From assembly GCF_019679475.1 (NCBI RefSeq), contig NZ_JAIEZP010000001.1, forward strand, positions 2,976,001-3,040,000: 64,000 nt of DNA, written 5' to 3'. Both the position numbers and the translations under genes were made by a program. Within the stretch, counting starts at the first letter, position 1. Every line of letters starts with the position of its first letter. This document shows, piece by piece, positions 55,747-64,000 of this stretch. The notes below the pieces were generated by a model that saw only the letters and a list, made by a program, of their open reading frames with translations, had not been told where the DNA came from and did not search any database. Source of the DNA: Hyphomonas sediminis (GTDB taxonomy: Bacteria; Pseudomonadota; Alphaproteobacteria; Caulobacterales; Hyphomonadaceae).

Positions 55747-56679
55747 ATGAATCGCACAATCAGCGATTTTCTTCTGGAGCTTTACAGCAACGCGTCAGAG
55801 TGCTTGCCGAACGAACTCCGTCTACGGACTCTCAAATCCCTTCAATCTGCCCTTCCCTTTGATTTCGCAGTCTGGGGCGGTGGGTCGGCCGATGGACGTC
55901 TAGTTACGGATCTTACGGTTCTGGATCAGACAACTGCGGTGCTGGAAGAATGGGAGGCGATCGCCAGTGCAGACGCGTTCTGTGATTTGACACTTCAGCG
56001 CCTTGGAGCGACGGCCCGGTTCGATGATGTTCCCAAATATCGCAAAAGCATGGCCTATAACGAACACTGGCGAAAATTTGATGCGACGCACATGATGGCC
56101 ACAATCTCCGCAGAAGGGTCGGACGGATACGTCAGCTTCGTCGGCTTATGTGCGAAATCGAGGCAAACCGCATTCAGTGATAAGGAAAAGGCCTTCAAAC
56201 AGACGCTGATGCCACACCTGTCTCAAGCGCTACGAATGAACCGGGAGATTTGGACCGGGCGTGCTGCGCTCAAGCATGAAGCCGTGGCACTGATCGACCA
56301 TGATGGCTGGATCCTTTCAAGCCAGGGGCCATTCGAGTTGTTTGCACGCGATGAGTGGAGCAGCGTTGGCCGCATTCCTGCAGAAGCGATGAGGAAGATC
56401 AGAAGTGGCCAATCCTGGCATGGGCAGACAGTTACGGTTCGTCCATCACCATTCGAAGACAAGCATTTCATACATATCCGTCATCAGCCAACGCGATCGG
56501 TCTTGTCGCCGCGCGAACGACAGGTCGCAGAGCTGTTTGCGTCGGGACTAACGAATAAGGAAGTTGCCCGTACGCTGGGCACGGCGCCATCCACGGTGCG
56601 AAACCAGCTTGAGAGAATTTACGACAAACTGGAAATTGGCAGCAAGTCGGAACTCGTCGCCCTTTTCAACCAATATTGA
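55747..56679 (+). CDS. LuxR-type transcriptional regulator
   Basis: 310 residues from ATG 55747 (GGTGGAG upstream). The N-terminal 230 residues form a sensory-type domain (PFDFAVWGGGSADGRLVTDL) without a clear family name. The C-terminus is a LuxR HTH: LSPRERQVAELFASGLTNKE and VARTLGTAPSTVRNQLERIY. It precedes the exported SH3/metalloprotease genes, and two near-identical palindromes near those genes are good candidates for its binding sites. Confidence 0.9.
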   Translation: MNRTISDFLLELYSNASECLPNELRLRTLKSLQSALPFDFAVWGGGSADGRLVTDLTVLDQTTAVLEEWEAIASADAFCDLTLQRLGATARFDDVPKYRKSMAYNEHWRKFDATHMMATISAEGSDGYVSFVGLCAKSRQTAFSDKEKAFKQTLMPHLSQALRMNREIWTGRAALKHEAVALIDHDGWILSSQGPFELFARDEWSSVGRIPAEAMRKIRSGQSWHGQTVTVRPSPFEDKHFIHIRHQPTRSVLSPRERQVAELFASGLTNKEVARTLGTAPSTVRNQLERIYDKLEIGSKSELVALFNQY

Positions 56680-56700
56680 TTCCAGAAGCTGACATTCGAC

Positions 56701-56720
56701 AATAGGGCAACTGCCCTATT
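56701..56720. promoter_or_regulatory. Palindrome upstream of the SH3/metalloprotease operon
   Basis: AATAGGGCAACTGCCCTATT, a perfect 9-bp dyad around AC. It lies 22 bp past the LuxR stop and about 155 bp before the operon's first gene. The 12-bp core GGGCAACTGCCC recurs at 62589-62606 on the other side of the operon. Confidence 0.65.
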
Positions 56721-56874
56721 TGAGGGGCCGTCAATAGCGCGATATCCCTGCCCCCGAATGACGGGATGGGCCAACCTTCAAGGTTCGGCCCCAAAAGGGA
56801 ATGCATGAAATCGACTTTAACAGCAGGAAAAGTGGGGGGACGCGCGGCAATGCCACTGCTCGAGGACAAGTCTG

Positions 56875-57666
56875 TTGTCTAAACTTCTTCTGGCCAGCTT
56901 GAGCCTGGCGTTTCTCGTGAATGTGGCGGATGCCGAAATCGACGGATACGGCCCGGACGCCTGGCGCGTCACGGATGTGGAGCCCGGGGACAGGCTCAAC
57001 GCACGCATGGGGCCGGGCACGGAGTATCGCGTAATCGATTCATTCGCCTACGATGAACGCGGGCTTGAGCAGATCACCTGCGTACCTTTCACGGCAATGG
57101 GGTACTATTTTTCCCTTAGCGAAACGGAACAGGAAGACCTACCGCCGCGCTGGTGCCTCATGCGCTCGACAGACCTCAGTCGGGCGGGCTGGGTTGCTCA
57201 GCGCTATATCACTGCGGATTACGCGGATGACGTGAGGAATGGAGCTCCCGCTAGTTCGCAGAACTTGTCTAGCGAAGAGATGATCATGCGCGCTCAAACT
57301 CTCGTCAGTTCGCTCTACAAAGCCGCTCAACTTGCTGAGTTGGGCGGGCCACACCCGCTCACCCCTGACAATGCAGGCAACTATTTCTCCGCTGATATCG
57401 TGGAGATACTAAAAACCAAGCCGCTTCGGGCCGATCCGCTATTCGATGCGCAGAATTTCGAAGGCAGCGTCTCCGGTCCTACCCCTGCCCCTGATCAGCC
57501 GATGCTGAGAGGCATGATCACGGTGAACGTCGATATCGTGAACTTCGACCAAAGAAAAACTGTGGTTTTCAGGCTGCGCGCTGACACCTCCCAGCCCGAC
57601 GCTCCCATTCGTATCTTCCGTATCGAACACGAAGAATGGTCATTTCCGGAATTACCATCAGAATAA
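56875..57666 (+). CDS. Exported bacterial SH3-domain protein
   Basis: 263 residues, TTG start at 56875 with GAGGA eight bases upstream; no ATG in frame is usable. Signal peptide at about 1-20 (LAFLVNVADA). SH3b domain at about 25-120: VEPGDRLNARMGPGTEYRVI and AGWVAQRYI, broken by an inserted Cys-containing stretch. The C-terminal part (about 140-263) has a DUF4864-like pattern (LTPDNAGNYFSADIVEIL, VNVDIVNFDQRKTVVFRLRA). SH3b domains often bind cell-wall peptides. First gene of the metalloprotease operon. Confidence 0.85.
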   Translation: MSKLLLASLSLAFLVNVADAEIDGYGPDAWRVTDVEPGDRLNARMGPGTEYRVIDSFAYDERGLEQITCVPFTAMGYYFSLSETEQEDLPPRWCLMRSTDLSRAGWVAQRYITADYADDVRNGAPASSQNLSSEEMIMRAQTLVSSLYKAAQLAELGGPHPLTPDNAGNYFSADIVEILKTKPLRADPLFDAQNFEGSVSGPTPAPDQPMLRGMITVNVDIVNFDQRKTVVFRLRADTSQPDAPIRIFRIEHEEWSFPELPSE

Positions 57667-57678
57667 GGACTAATCCCA

Positions 57679-58233
57679 ATGCCTGTAAATTTTCAGTCAT
57701 GTGCCGTCACCAGCTTCGCAGCGCTACTAACCCTGGCTGCTGTTGCCGTACTTCCATCCTGCGCGCAGGTGCAGACCACGACCGTCGGCACGATGAAAGC
57801 GCAGATTGGCGATCAGGCCTATGCCGGCGAGTTCCTCGAAGTCCCCTCCGAGGGCACGACAACGGCAAGTTTCCAGGCATTTGGACCGGTAACAAATCTG
57901 GCGCTACAGGCCCATGACCCACGCGCGGAAAGCCGTATGAAAAACGTCCTTACGCTTGACCTTTCCCTCATGGGAAACGACGCCTCGGCTTCCATAACGG
58001 CTGCAACTGTGAGCTACTGGCCAGAAGGCATGGGCAAAGCCTTTTACACAAGCGATGAAGGCGGCGAAGCGCAGGTCAGCCTTGAAACGCTCTCGCTGGA
58101 TACGGCAGGCGGTCAGATAACCGGCCGCTTCAACAGTACGGTCTGTCGCAAGGAAAACCACTTCGCAGAGATCGACATGAGCGATTGCCTTACTATCGAT
58201 GGCAGTTTCGAAACAGCACTTCTGCAGAACTAG
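57679..58233 (+). CDS. Small exported protein of unknown function
   Basis: 184 residues, 12 bp past the SH3 gene. Hydrophobic start with a possible lipobox (AVAVLPSC, Cys28), then a beta-rich domain (LTLDLSLMGNDASASITAAT, SLETLSLDTAGGQITGRFNS) with two cysteines near the end. The pattern resembles small lipoproteins of beta-sandwich type. It is in the same operon and directly precedes the protease gene. Confidence 0.78.
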   Translation: MPVNFQSCAVTSFAALLTLAAVAVLPSCAQVQTTTVGTMKAQIGDQAYAGEFLEVPSEGTTTASFQAFGPVTNLALQAHDPRAESRMKNVLTLDLSLMGNDASASITAATVSYWPEGMGKAFYTSDEGGEAQVSLETLSLDTAGGQITGRFNSTVCRKENHFAEIDMSDCLTIDGSFETALLQN

Positions 58234-58244
58234 TGGCCGTCTCC

Positions 58245-61200
58245 ATGAGCGCCTTGTGCCGCCTCGCCGCGATTGTCTGCCTTGCTGGTCTGACAGCGAT
58301 GTCCGCCCAAGCACAAACGCGCGACAAAAACGCACCGTATAAGGATGGATATGATGCTCTCCATGGTGATGACCTGGTCGGCGAATGGGTAGGCACGGTC
58401 ACGGGCAGTTCCGTCTCGCAAGGTAGCGGGAAGATCGGCGGCCGGGCCGTATTTGTGAGGCGCGGCTATGAAGGCCGGGACATTTTCGCTCTTGTCCTGC
58501 ATGACGAGGTGAACCGGGTTGGCATGGAGTTTTCCGAGATCGGCATCGGAAACATTGCCTGTGGTCCAGAAAATGGCCGGGCATCACTTGTTCACGCATT
58601 GGAGTATCGTGATGCGCCATCGGGCGCGGCATCCATGACTTTCAACAACATGGTTGCCGATACAAGACGCTCCGACCTGCTGGTTTGGCCGGGCTACGGG
58701 CCGACACTCCAACAGCCAGCAAGCCTTGAAACAAGTTGGACTGAAGACAGCTTCAGTCTCTCGGTTTCCGGGAGGATGGTCTCCTTTATCTATCCGGCGC
58801 GTAACGGTTTAATTGACATGGAAAGTGATCTTGAGCCCTTGCCCGAGCATCTGAATCTCAACTTGCAATTCCAGTTGCCGCGCACGCCCGAAACAGAGGA
58901 ACTCTACCAGTCGACGCTGTGCCGTGAAACCGAAAGGTTTGAGATCGTCGATACAACTCCCAATCTTGGCAAAGAAAATGTTTTGCTCAGCGGGGCTGAA
59001 TTCGATTTCGTCTTCAGCGAAGACCTGTATGAGGGCAGTCTCCGTTCCGTCGCAATCGATTTTAAAACGATCGGGGCAAACGGCTTTCCGATCAAAGTCG
59101 AGGCCGAGTATTCGCTCGCAGATCCAAAGACACTTCGCGTGAAACCGGTTGAGCCACTGCTTTCCGGAACGATCTACGAAATCGTAATCAAGCCAGGACG
59201 GTACGGCGTCGTTGGCGTGGACGGCGAGACTTTGGAGGAGCATTTTGTTTTGCCATTCTCGACCATGGTCGACCCGGAAAATTTGCGCCTCGACATCTAT
59301 CAGGTCTCCCGCAATGCCACGCTCGTCAATGGCAAGCCGGCCGCGGCCAGGCTTTATGTTGACTGGGAAGAACGCAATGACGTCGCCCCTGATTACCAGG
59401 TAAAGAGCTATCCAGTCGAAATCGAAATTAGGGACAAACACGACAGTCTGATTTTCCCGAAGCGTACAACGGAAGCAATCAGGCCCGACCAGTTCACCGA
59501 TGAGGATCGCAGGCTCGGACTCGATAGTCTCAACATCTTCGGCTGGAGCCCCACCTCTTCAAGACAACCCGATGAATTTATCGCGCATGTGCTGCCACAT
59601 GACTACTATCCCGATGATATTGAACTGGAGCCGGAAACGATCGAGCGTGAGATGGAATATGCCGACCAGCATGTTGATCGACTGACTATCGATTACTTTA
59701 TTTCCGTGCATTCTCAATGGCTTCCCGACGGACCGGATGAGGCCGCTGTTCGGCAGATCATGCAGTCCATGAGAATGGAAAGCACATTTGCCAATCAGAT
59801 CCTTCCCGTCGCCCGCGTATCAGCAAACTATCGCGGAACGTACAATATTGCCGACACGATTTGTTCTGTACCCGGCATGGGTGCAACCGCCTGCAAGGAC
59901 GGGTTCGTTAGAAGGCCTTGGGGCACTCCCGTTGGTTTGGCTGAAGATGGGAAATGGTCGAGTTTTCTAAGCCTGTTCTACGAACATGTGGGCGCCATGT
60001 CGTCAGCCGACATCCTCGTTTCACTCCATCCGCCAATGTCCGGCGGAGGGCAAGCCAGCTCACGCTTTGAGCAGCCGGACGGGCTTAAGGTTGATGAAGG
60101 GGGCAACTATGGAAATGTTCCAGATGCGCCCCAGCTTGTCGACCTGTTCAACCCGGAAGGATCGACCGGTAATGTCATTGCCATGTCGACAGCAGGCTTC
60201 CACGAAGGCAACCGGCCTGCAGTCTTTACGGCGCCATTGATCGTCCATGAAATTGGTCACAATTTCGCACTTCCACATATCCCCTATGCCCGCGACCAGG
60301 CCCATCGTGCAGAACTCTGCAGGGCCGGGCTGAAGCGGACGGCCGCCAGTATCGACGGCATGCGGATCGCCCTCGATGGCGGGAGCGGAGCCATGAAGTC
60401 GAGCCAAAAGGGCAATGCGGAAAGCACATATCCGCTGCTCAACCTGATGTTCCCTTGCATCTATGAGCCGCGCCAACGTTACTGGATTGATAATGAACAG
60501 TATGAATGGCTCGTCGAGCGCATGCCAGGCATGCTGCGTATGGTGCGCGCGAGACTAGCGTCTGTCGCGCCATCGCTGACCACCCCGCGCCAGGCAAACC
60601 GCAATCCATTGCTTTGGCAGGCATCCTTCTGGCCGCTGGCGCTGGCCGACGCGAAGGACTGGATTATGGTTTCCGGCATTGTCGATGGTGAGGCCTCGGC
60701 CTTGTTGCCGACCGTCTCTGTCTCCGGTCCGCGCAACAGACTATCTGCCGAATACGGACCATATGAAATCCGGGTCGAAGATGCCCAAGGCCGCGTGCTC
60801 GCCCGCACCTCTGCCGGCCCTGATGGGAACATTGCGTCCAACGCGACGACCTGGCCTTTTGCCGTGCGGCTTCCGATCTCGGGCAAGCCCGAGCGGATCG
60901 TGCTCTCGCGCGAGGGCCGCGTACTCACCGAGCGTCGGGCGCTGGCTGAACTTGCACCGCCGAAGATCACCTCGCATCAAGCGGGTTCGGTCTATCGTGC
61001 CAAAGACAGGCTTGAATGGCAAAGCCAGGCCGATGCCGGCAGATTGACCTATACGGTGCGCTTCTCGCCCGATGGGGATAACTGGTCGACACTGGCGGTT
61101 TTGCTGACCAATCCCCATTTTACGCCCGATCCTGCAACGCTCACCCCCGGTTCGAATGCTGCTTTTGAAATCATCGTTCAAGACGGGGTCGGGCAACAGT

Positions 61201-61994
61201 CGACTCATCTGCCCGTATCCATTGAGCTCCCACTGAAGCCGCTCGCGACACTTCCTGCCGGCAGCGACGCAGCGGATGAAGGGACGGCGGCAGAACTCCT
61301 GTTCAATGTGGAAATTGATGCGGAAACGCTCGACGGCGTTCGCCTGCTTGGGCCTTCGGGGCAAGAGGTGCCTGGCTATGTTCGGCTTGATCCGTCGGGT
61401 ATGATCGTGATGATTTCCCCCGCAGACCATGAGGCAGCCGGCCACTACACAGCAATTGTGCCCGCCTCACTCAGAGCACTGGATGGGCGTACGCTTGGCC
61501 GGGCGTTGCAGTTGCCTTTCAGCATGTCCGCAAAAACTCCAGCTTTGCCTGAAGCGACCAGCGCCATTGCGAAGATCCGCCGCGACAGACTGGAACGTCC
61601 CCCTGCGCCGCGAAGACAGGACACACCTCCCACTGCAGCTCAACAGCCTGCCGGGCCCACAGGCGAGGGCGAGATCACGCTTGAGCTTGGACAGCCAATC
61701 ACATTACCTGCCCGCGTTCTCAGCTGCAGCGCAGACACAAACCATCGATCCGCCGAAATTGACTTCGAGATTGATCCAGGCGCACGTCAGCGGCTGCGGC
61801 TGGAGCACTCGCAGAGCGATGAAATTTCACTGTTTCTCGACCAGGGAAAGGCCAAAAAAATTACCAACACAGGAACCGCAGGTGCTGGCTGGGCGCTGAT
61901 TATCGACAATGGAACAGTCTCAGGTCGCGGCGTCGTCGCTGACCAGACGATGAAGGTGAGTGTTCGCTTCAGCGGGGCATGCCCCACCGGTTGA
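58245..61994 (+). CDS. Exported M66-like (StcE-type) zinc metalloprotease
   Basis: 1249 residues from ATG 58245 (GTG 58233 overlapping the previous stop is the alternative). Signal peptide at about 1-23. Big_5 (SbsA Ig-like) domain at about 230-350 (LLSGAEFDFVFSEDLYEGSL). Protease domain near 470-760 with HEIGHNFALPH (H668, E669, H672, H678), a metzincin-like HExxHxxxxxH site in which the usual Gly is Ala. A second Ig-like region lies at about 1010-1100, and the tail is a beta-sandwich with two cysteines. M66 enzymes cut mucin-like glycoproteins. Probably secreted or surface-bound. Confidence 0.88.
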   Translation: MSALCRLAAIVCLAGLTAMSAQAQTRDKNAPYKDGYDALHGDDLVGEWVGTVTGSSVSQGSGKIGGRAVFVRRGYEGRDIFALVLHDEVNRVGMEFSEIGIGNIACGPENGRASLVHALEYRDAPSGAASMTFNNMVADTRRSDLLVWPGYGPTLQQPASLETSWTEDSFSLSVSGRMVSFIYPARNGLIDMESDLEPLPEHLNLNLQFQLPRTPETEELYQSTLCRETERFEIVDTTPNLGKENVLLSGAEFDFVFSEDLYEGSLRSVAIDFKTIGANGFPIKVEAEYSLADPKTLRVKPVEPLLSGTIYEIVIKPGRYGVVGVDGETLEEHFVLPFSTMVDPENLRLDIYQVSRNATLVNGKPAAARLYVDWEERNDVAPDYQVKSYPVEIEIRDKHDSLIFPKRTTEAIRPDQFTDEDRRLGLDSLNIFGWSPTSSRQPDEFIAHVLPHDYYPDDIELEPETIEREMEYADQHVDRLTIDYFISVHSQWLPDGPDEAAVRQIMQSMRMESTFANQILPVARVSANYRGTYNIADTICSVPGMGATACKDGFVRRPWGTPVGLAEDGKWSSFLSLFYEHVGAMSSADILVSLHPPMSGGGQASSRFEQPDGLKVDEGGNYGNVPDAPQLVDLFNPEGSTGNVIAMSTAGFHEGNRPAVFTAPLIVHEIGHNFALPHIPYARDQAHRAELCRAGLKRTAASIDGMRIALDGGSGAMKSSQKGNAESTYPLLNLMFPCIYEPRQRYWIDNEQYEWLVERMPGMLRMVRARLASVAPSLTTPRQANRNPLLWQASFWPLALADAKDWIMVSGIVDGEASALLPTVSVSGPRNRLSAEYGPYEIRVEDAQGRVLARTSAGPDGNIASNATTWPFAVRLPISGKPERIVLSREGRVLTERRALAELAPPKITSHQAGSVYRAKDRLEWQSQADAGRLTYTVRFSPDGDNWSTLAVLLTNPHFTPDPATLTPGSNAAFEIIVQDGVGQQSTHLPVSIELPLKPLATLPAGSDAADEGTAAELLFNVEIDAETLDGVRLLGPSGQEVPGYVRLDPSGMIVMISPADHEAAGHYTAIVPASLRALDGRTLGRALQLPFSMSAKTPALPEATSAIAKIRRDRLERPPAPRRQDTPPTAAQQPAGPTGEGEITLELGQPITLPARVLSCSADTNHRSAEIDFEIDPGARQRLRLEHSQSDEISLFLDQGKAKKITNTGTAGAGWALIIDNGTVSGRGVVADQTMKVSVRFSGACPTG

Positions 61995-62140
61995 CCCTTG
62001 TTCCAATGGCCGGCTCTGCAAGTGTCGTTAGTGTCGGAAGCATAATTTCAGTCGGGCCCGCGACCGCACTTCAGCCTGCATGGCTGTTGCACCAGACCGC
62101 CGGCCCCCTCCACGTCAACACAACCTCTCGGCGACCTTGC

Positions 62141-62530
62141 CTAGCCACACTTCGCGATCAGTTTCATGGCCTTTTCGTCCTCGCTCTGACCGGAAGTCAG
62201 CATAGCTTCGACGTGAATTGTTTCTCCCCAGTCGAGAATGAAGGGATCGCTGGGCTTGCCCTGATCCATCCAGTTGTCGCCGATCTTCAGTCGGGTCGCA
62301 GTCCAGTTCCTATTGTCGCGGATCACACTGATTGTCTGCATATGATCAGCTTGAGCCAGGTTGAGCGTGAGGTCCAAATCCTCAATCAGTAGACGCGCTG
62401 GCATGGCGCCTTCGGCTTCGATGGCGCAGTCTGTAATTGTGTGGGTGGTCGTTTCGCCATCAATCGTCAACTGTGCCGACCCGATGGACAGGGCTACGGC
62501 GAGAGGCGTCGCAAATGCAAGGGATAACAT
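62141..62530 (-). CDS. Small exported protein of unknown function
   Basis: 129 residues from ATG 62530 (CGGAG upstream). The frame runs on to 62893 but that part overlaps the IS scar. Signal peptide at about 1-19 (AVALSIGSA), then a beta-rich domain (LTIDGETTTHTITDCAIEAE, IEDLDLTLNLAQADHMQTIS) and a C-terminal Cys. The layout is reminiscent of the last domain of the convergent metalloprotease, though not clearly homologous. Its promoter carries the second palindrome, so it is likely co-regulated with the protease operon. Confidence 0.75.
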   Translation of the reverse strand: MLSLAFATPLAVALSIGSAQLTIDGETTTHTITDCAIEAEGAMPARLLIEDLDLTLNLAQADHMQTISVIRDNRNWTATRLKIGDNWMDQGKPSDPFILDWGETIHVEAMLTSGQSEDEKAMKLIAKCG

Positions 62531-62588
62531 CGGTGGCTCCGTCTGAAACTGAATATCGGCAAACTGCAAAACTATAGCCACGACACAA

Positions 62589-62606
62589 ATGGGGCAGTTG
62601 CCCCAT
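62589..62606. promoter_or_regulatory. Second copy of the GGGCAACTGCCC palindrome
   Basis: On the minus strand ATGGGGCAACTGCCCCAT, perfect 8-bp arms around AC, about 60 bp upstream of the small exported-protein start at 62530. It is identical to the site at 56701-56720 at 16 of 18 positions, and the two differing positions change together so the dyad is kept. Confidence 0.65.
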
Positions 62607-62654
62607 AGAAGATGGGGAAGAGCCGCCCCGAGAGCCGAGCTCATCATGAATATT

Positions 62655-63040
62655 GCTGGGGTGCTACCCGACGAGCTGGAGCCAGCCCCCGATATTCGCA
62701 GACCAGCAGGCATCAGGCGGCCAGAATCTTGCACCGTTGGCGAAGCACGGCGTTGCGTATCGATTTGAACCTCCCCCGCAATTGAAATGGTTGTGCACAA
62801 ACGAATCGACTGAGACGAACCTCTGAAGACTTCCCCATATGCCGCCGCCATCGCAGTGATTGCGCGAAGAAAGTTCCAAAATGCCCTGCCCATTGCCGGA
62901 CCGTCTCGTGGCAGATGTCGATGCAGTGTTCATGCAACAGGTCTTCGACAGTCCGCAAAGATTGCGGAATTCAAATGCATATCATCACACCAGGCTGGGT
63001 GTTCTCAGCCCATGCGTTGCAGTAGCGGAACGGATTTTGG
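62655..63040 (-). mobile_element. Decayed, internally deleted IS6-type transposase
   Basis: Minus-strand reading starts QNPFRYCNAWAENTQ, passes one TGA, then continues SLRTVEDLLHEHCIDICHET and VRQWAGHFG, the N-terminal HTH part of IS6-type transposases. After a frame change it reads LQRFVSVDSFVHNHFN, the conserved C-terminal part. The whole DDE catalytic core between is missing, so it is dead. Lies between the exported-protein gene and the kinase relic, and matches the scars at 52.76 kb and 55.6 kb. Confidence 0.75.
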
Positions 63041-63117
63041 GCCATTGGCCGAGGCTACGCTGCTGCCCCCTCAAGGCCGTTTCTGCTGACACTGCCTTCT
63101 GCCATTTATTTTGAATA

Positions 63118-64000
63118 TTAGAGCTCTATTCCGAGTGCCAAAGCTGCCGCGAAGCAAGCAGACTGATGACGCTCCGGCGGGCTATCCAATGCCGCGAGGC
63201 CGGAAATCGCCTCGCGTATCAAATGCGCCGCCGCTTCCTCCTCACCCTGACCGGCTCGCGCAAGCCCCATCCGGCAACGAGCAATTTCGATCGCAAAATG
63301 CCCTTGCGGCAAGATCTCTGTGAGTTTCATAAATGCTGCATCAGCCGCCACTTTTGCCTCTGCATAGCGGTGCAGATTGAGTAATGCTTCAGATCTCGTC
63401 AGCAAGGGATAGGCTCGCATGGGCGCTGTCTCAGGCAAGGAAAGCGCCAGAATCGGTTCGGCCTTGTCAAGCGAGTGAAGTGCCGCGTCATACCCACCCG
63501 CCCGAACCTGAAGGGTTGCCAGGTTCTGATAAGTTTCTCCAGCCCGGCGGGAGCCCGGCCCGTCAAGACGGAGATATGCCTCTGCAAGGCTGTTGATCAG
63601 CTCTGCGGCCTCTTCGATCCTTCCGGCATCAGCAAGAGACAGGGCCAGGTTGTTCTGATGCGACAAGGTCGACTTGTAGTCGCGCCCGAAAGCAGTTTCG
63701 GAAAGCTGATAGGCTCGGCGATGAATCTCGATAGCATTGTCAAGATCGCCGCGCCGACGCATCGTGGATCCTAGAACTGAAAGTGGCAGCGCCAGGCGCG
63801 GATGGTCCGGACCGTAAACACGCTCAGCCTGTTCAAGCCCCAGTCGTAAATGGGCTTCTGCGCCTGAAACATCACCGAGCTCCAACAACGCCCGCGCAAG
63901 TCCGGTCCGCACCTCTATTTCAGAATTTGTTGAAGCTCCGGGCAGGCGCTTCAAGGCCTCCTCAAACAGGGCCCGCTGCTCCTGCCAGAGAGGATGCTTT
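63118..64000 (-). CDS. C-terminal TPR region of a third Ser/Thr kinase-like protein (partial)
   Basis: Open frame to the window edge; a TTG near 63954 is internal, since the frame continues upstream with HPLWQEQRALFEEALKRLPG. At least 290 residues of TPR repeats (ERVYGPDHPRLALPLSVLGS, RRRGDLDNAIEIHRRAYQLS, YAEAKVAADAAFMKLTEILP). Aligns along its whole length with the C-terminal end of the kinase at 31363-33876 (for example GPQHPRLALPLSDLG there and GPDHPRLALPLSVLG here). The kinase domain itself, if present, lies outside the window. Confidence 0.85.
   Translation of the reverse strand, partial: KHPLWQEQRALFEEALKRLPGASTNSEIEVRTGLARALLELGDVSGAEAHLRLGLEQAERVYGPDHPRLALPLSVLGSTMRRRGDLDNAIEIHRRAYQLSETAFGRDYKSTLSHQNNLALSLADAGRIEEAAELINSLAEAYLRLDGPGSRRAGETYQNLATLQVRAGGYDAALHSLDKAEPILALSLPETAPMRAYPLLTRSEALLNLHRYAEAKVAADAAFMKLTEILPQGHFAIEIARCRMGLARAGQGEEEAAAHLIREAISGLAALDSPPERHQSACFAAALALGIEL

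Overview
The window looks like the chromosome of an alphaproteobacterium, probably in or near the Hyphomonadaceae. The evidence is a fairly high G+C content, two large TonB-dependent receptors (one with its own FecI/FecR pair), frequent GTG/TTG starts with weak Shine-Dalgarno sites, and a degradative operon with an AtuA-type protein. This placement is inferred from gene content only. No rRNA, tRNA or CRISPR array is visible.

Left part (1-9.9 kb): a cut-off amidohydrolase, a FecA-type receptor with FecR and FecI, an Asp/Glu-racemase-like enzyme divergent from an Lrp/AsnC regulator, a LysR regulator and a methyltransferase.

Middle (10.3-39 kb): an unusual accessory region dominated by exported proteins of unknown function. 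Two modules, each a membrane Ser/Thr kinase with a long C-terminal helical or TPR-like region plus an ECF sigma factor of the PF07638 type, sit at 10.3-13.2 kb and 30.6-33.9 kb. Around them are lipoproteins, a vWA protein, short repeat proteins (FPGNIF repeats, 17-residue ETPxLIY repeats, Cys-rich repeats), two very large exported proteins of 825 and 948 residues, a Sel1-repeat protein, and a LytS/LytTR two-component pair. Several exported proteins share a C-terminal beta-sandwich-like module, and a short motif is shared between the two clusters, so I read them as related versions of one cell-envelope system. The C-terminal part of a third paralogous kinase runs off the right edge (63.1-64 kb).

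Catabolic region (39.1-50.6 kb): a tightly overlapping operon (cupin-like protein, acyl-CoA dehydrogenase, CoA-transferase, enoyl-CoA hydratase, AtuA-like protein) lies divergent from a flavin aromatic hydroxylase, followed by a TetR regulator, a TonB receptor and an MFS transporter. This looks like an uptake and degradation unit for an aromatic or terpenoid-like acid. A glutamate dehydrogenase with a strong terminator follows.

Right part (52.6-64 kb): a TetR/GNAT/oxidoreductase group, then a LuxR-type regulator followed by an exported SH3 protein, a small exported protein and a 1249-residue M66-like metalloprotease, with a small exported protein convergent to it. Two near-identical palindromes mark the two outer promoter regions of this last group. 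Three decayed IS6-type transposase scars and one possible IS66 scar lie between these groups, suggesting that insertion-sequence activity shaped the area.
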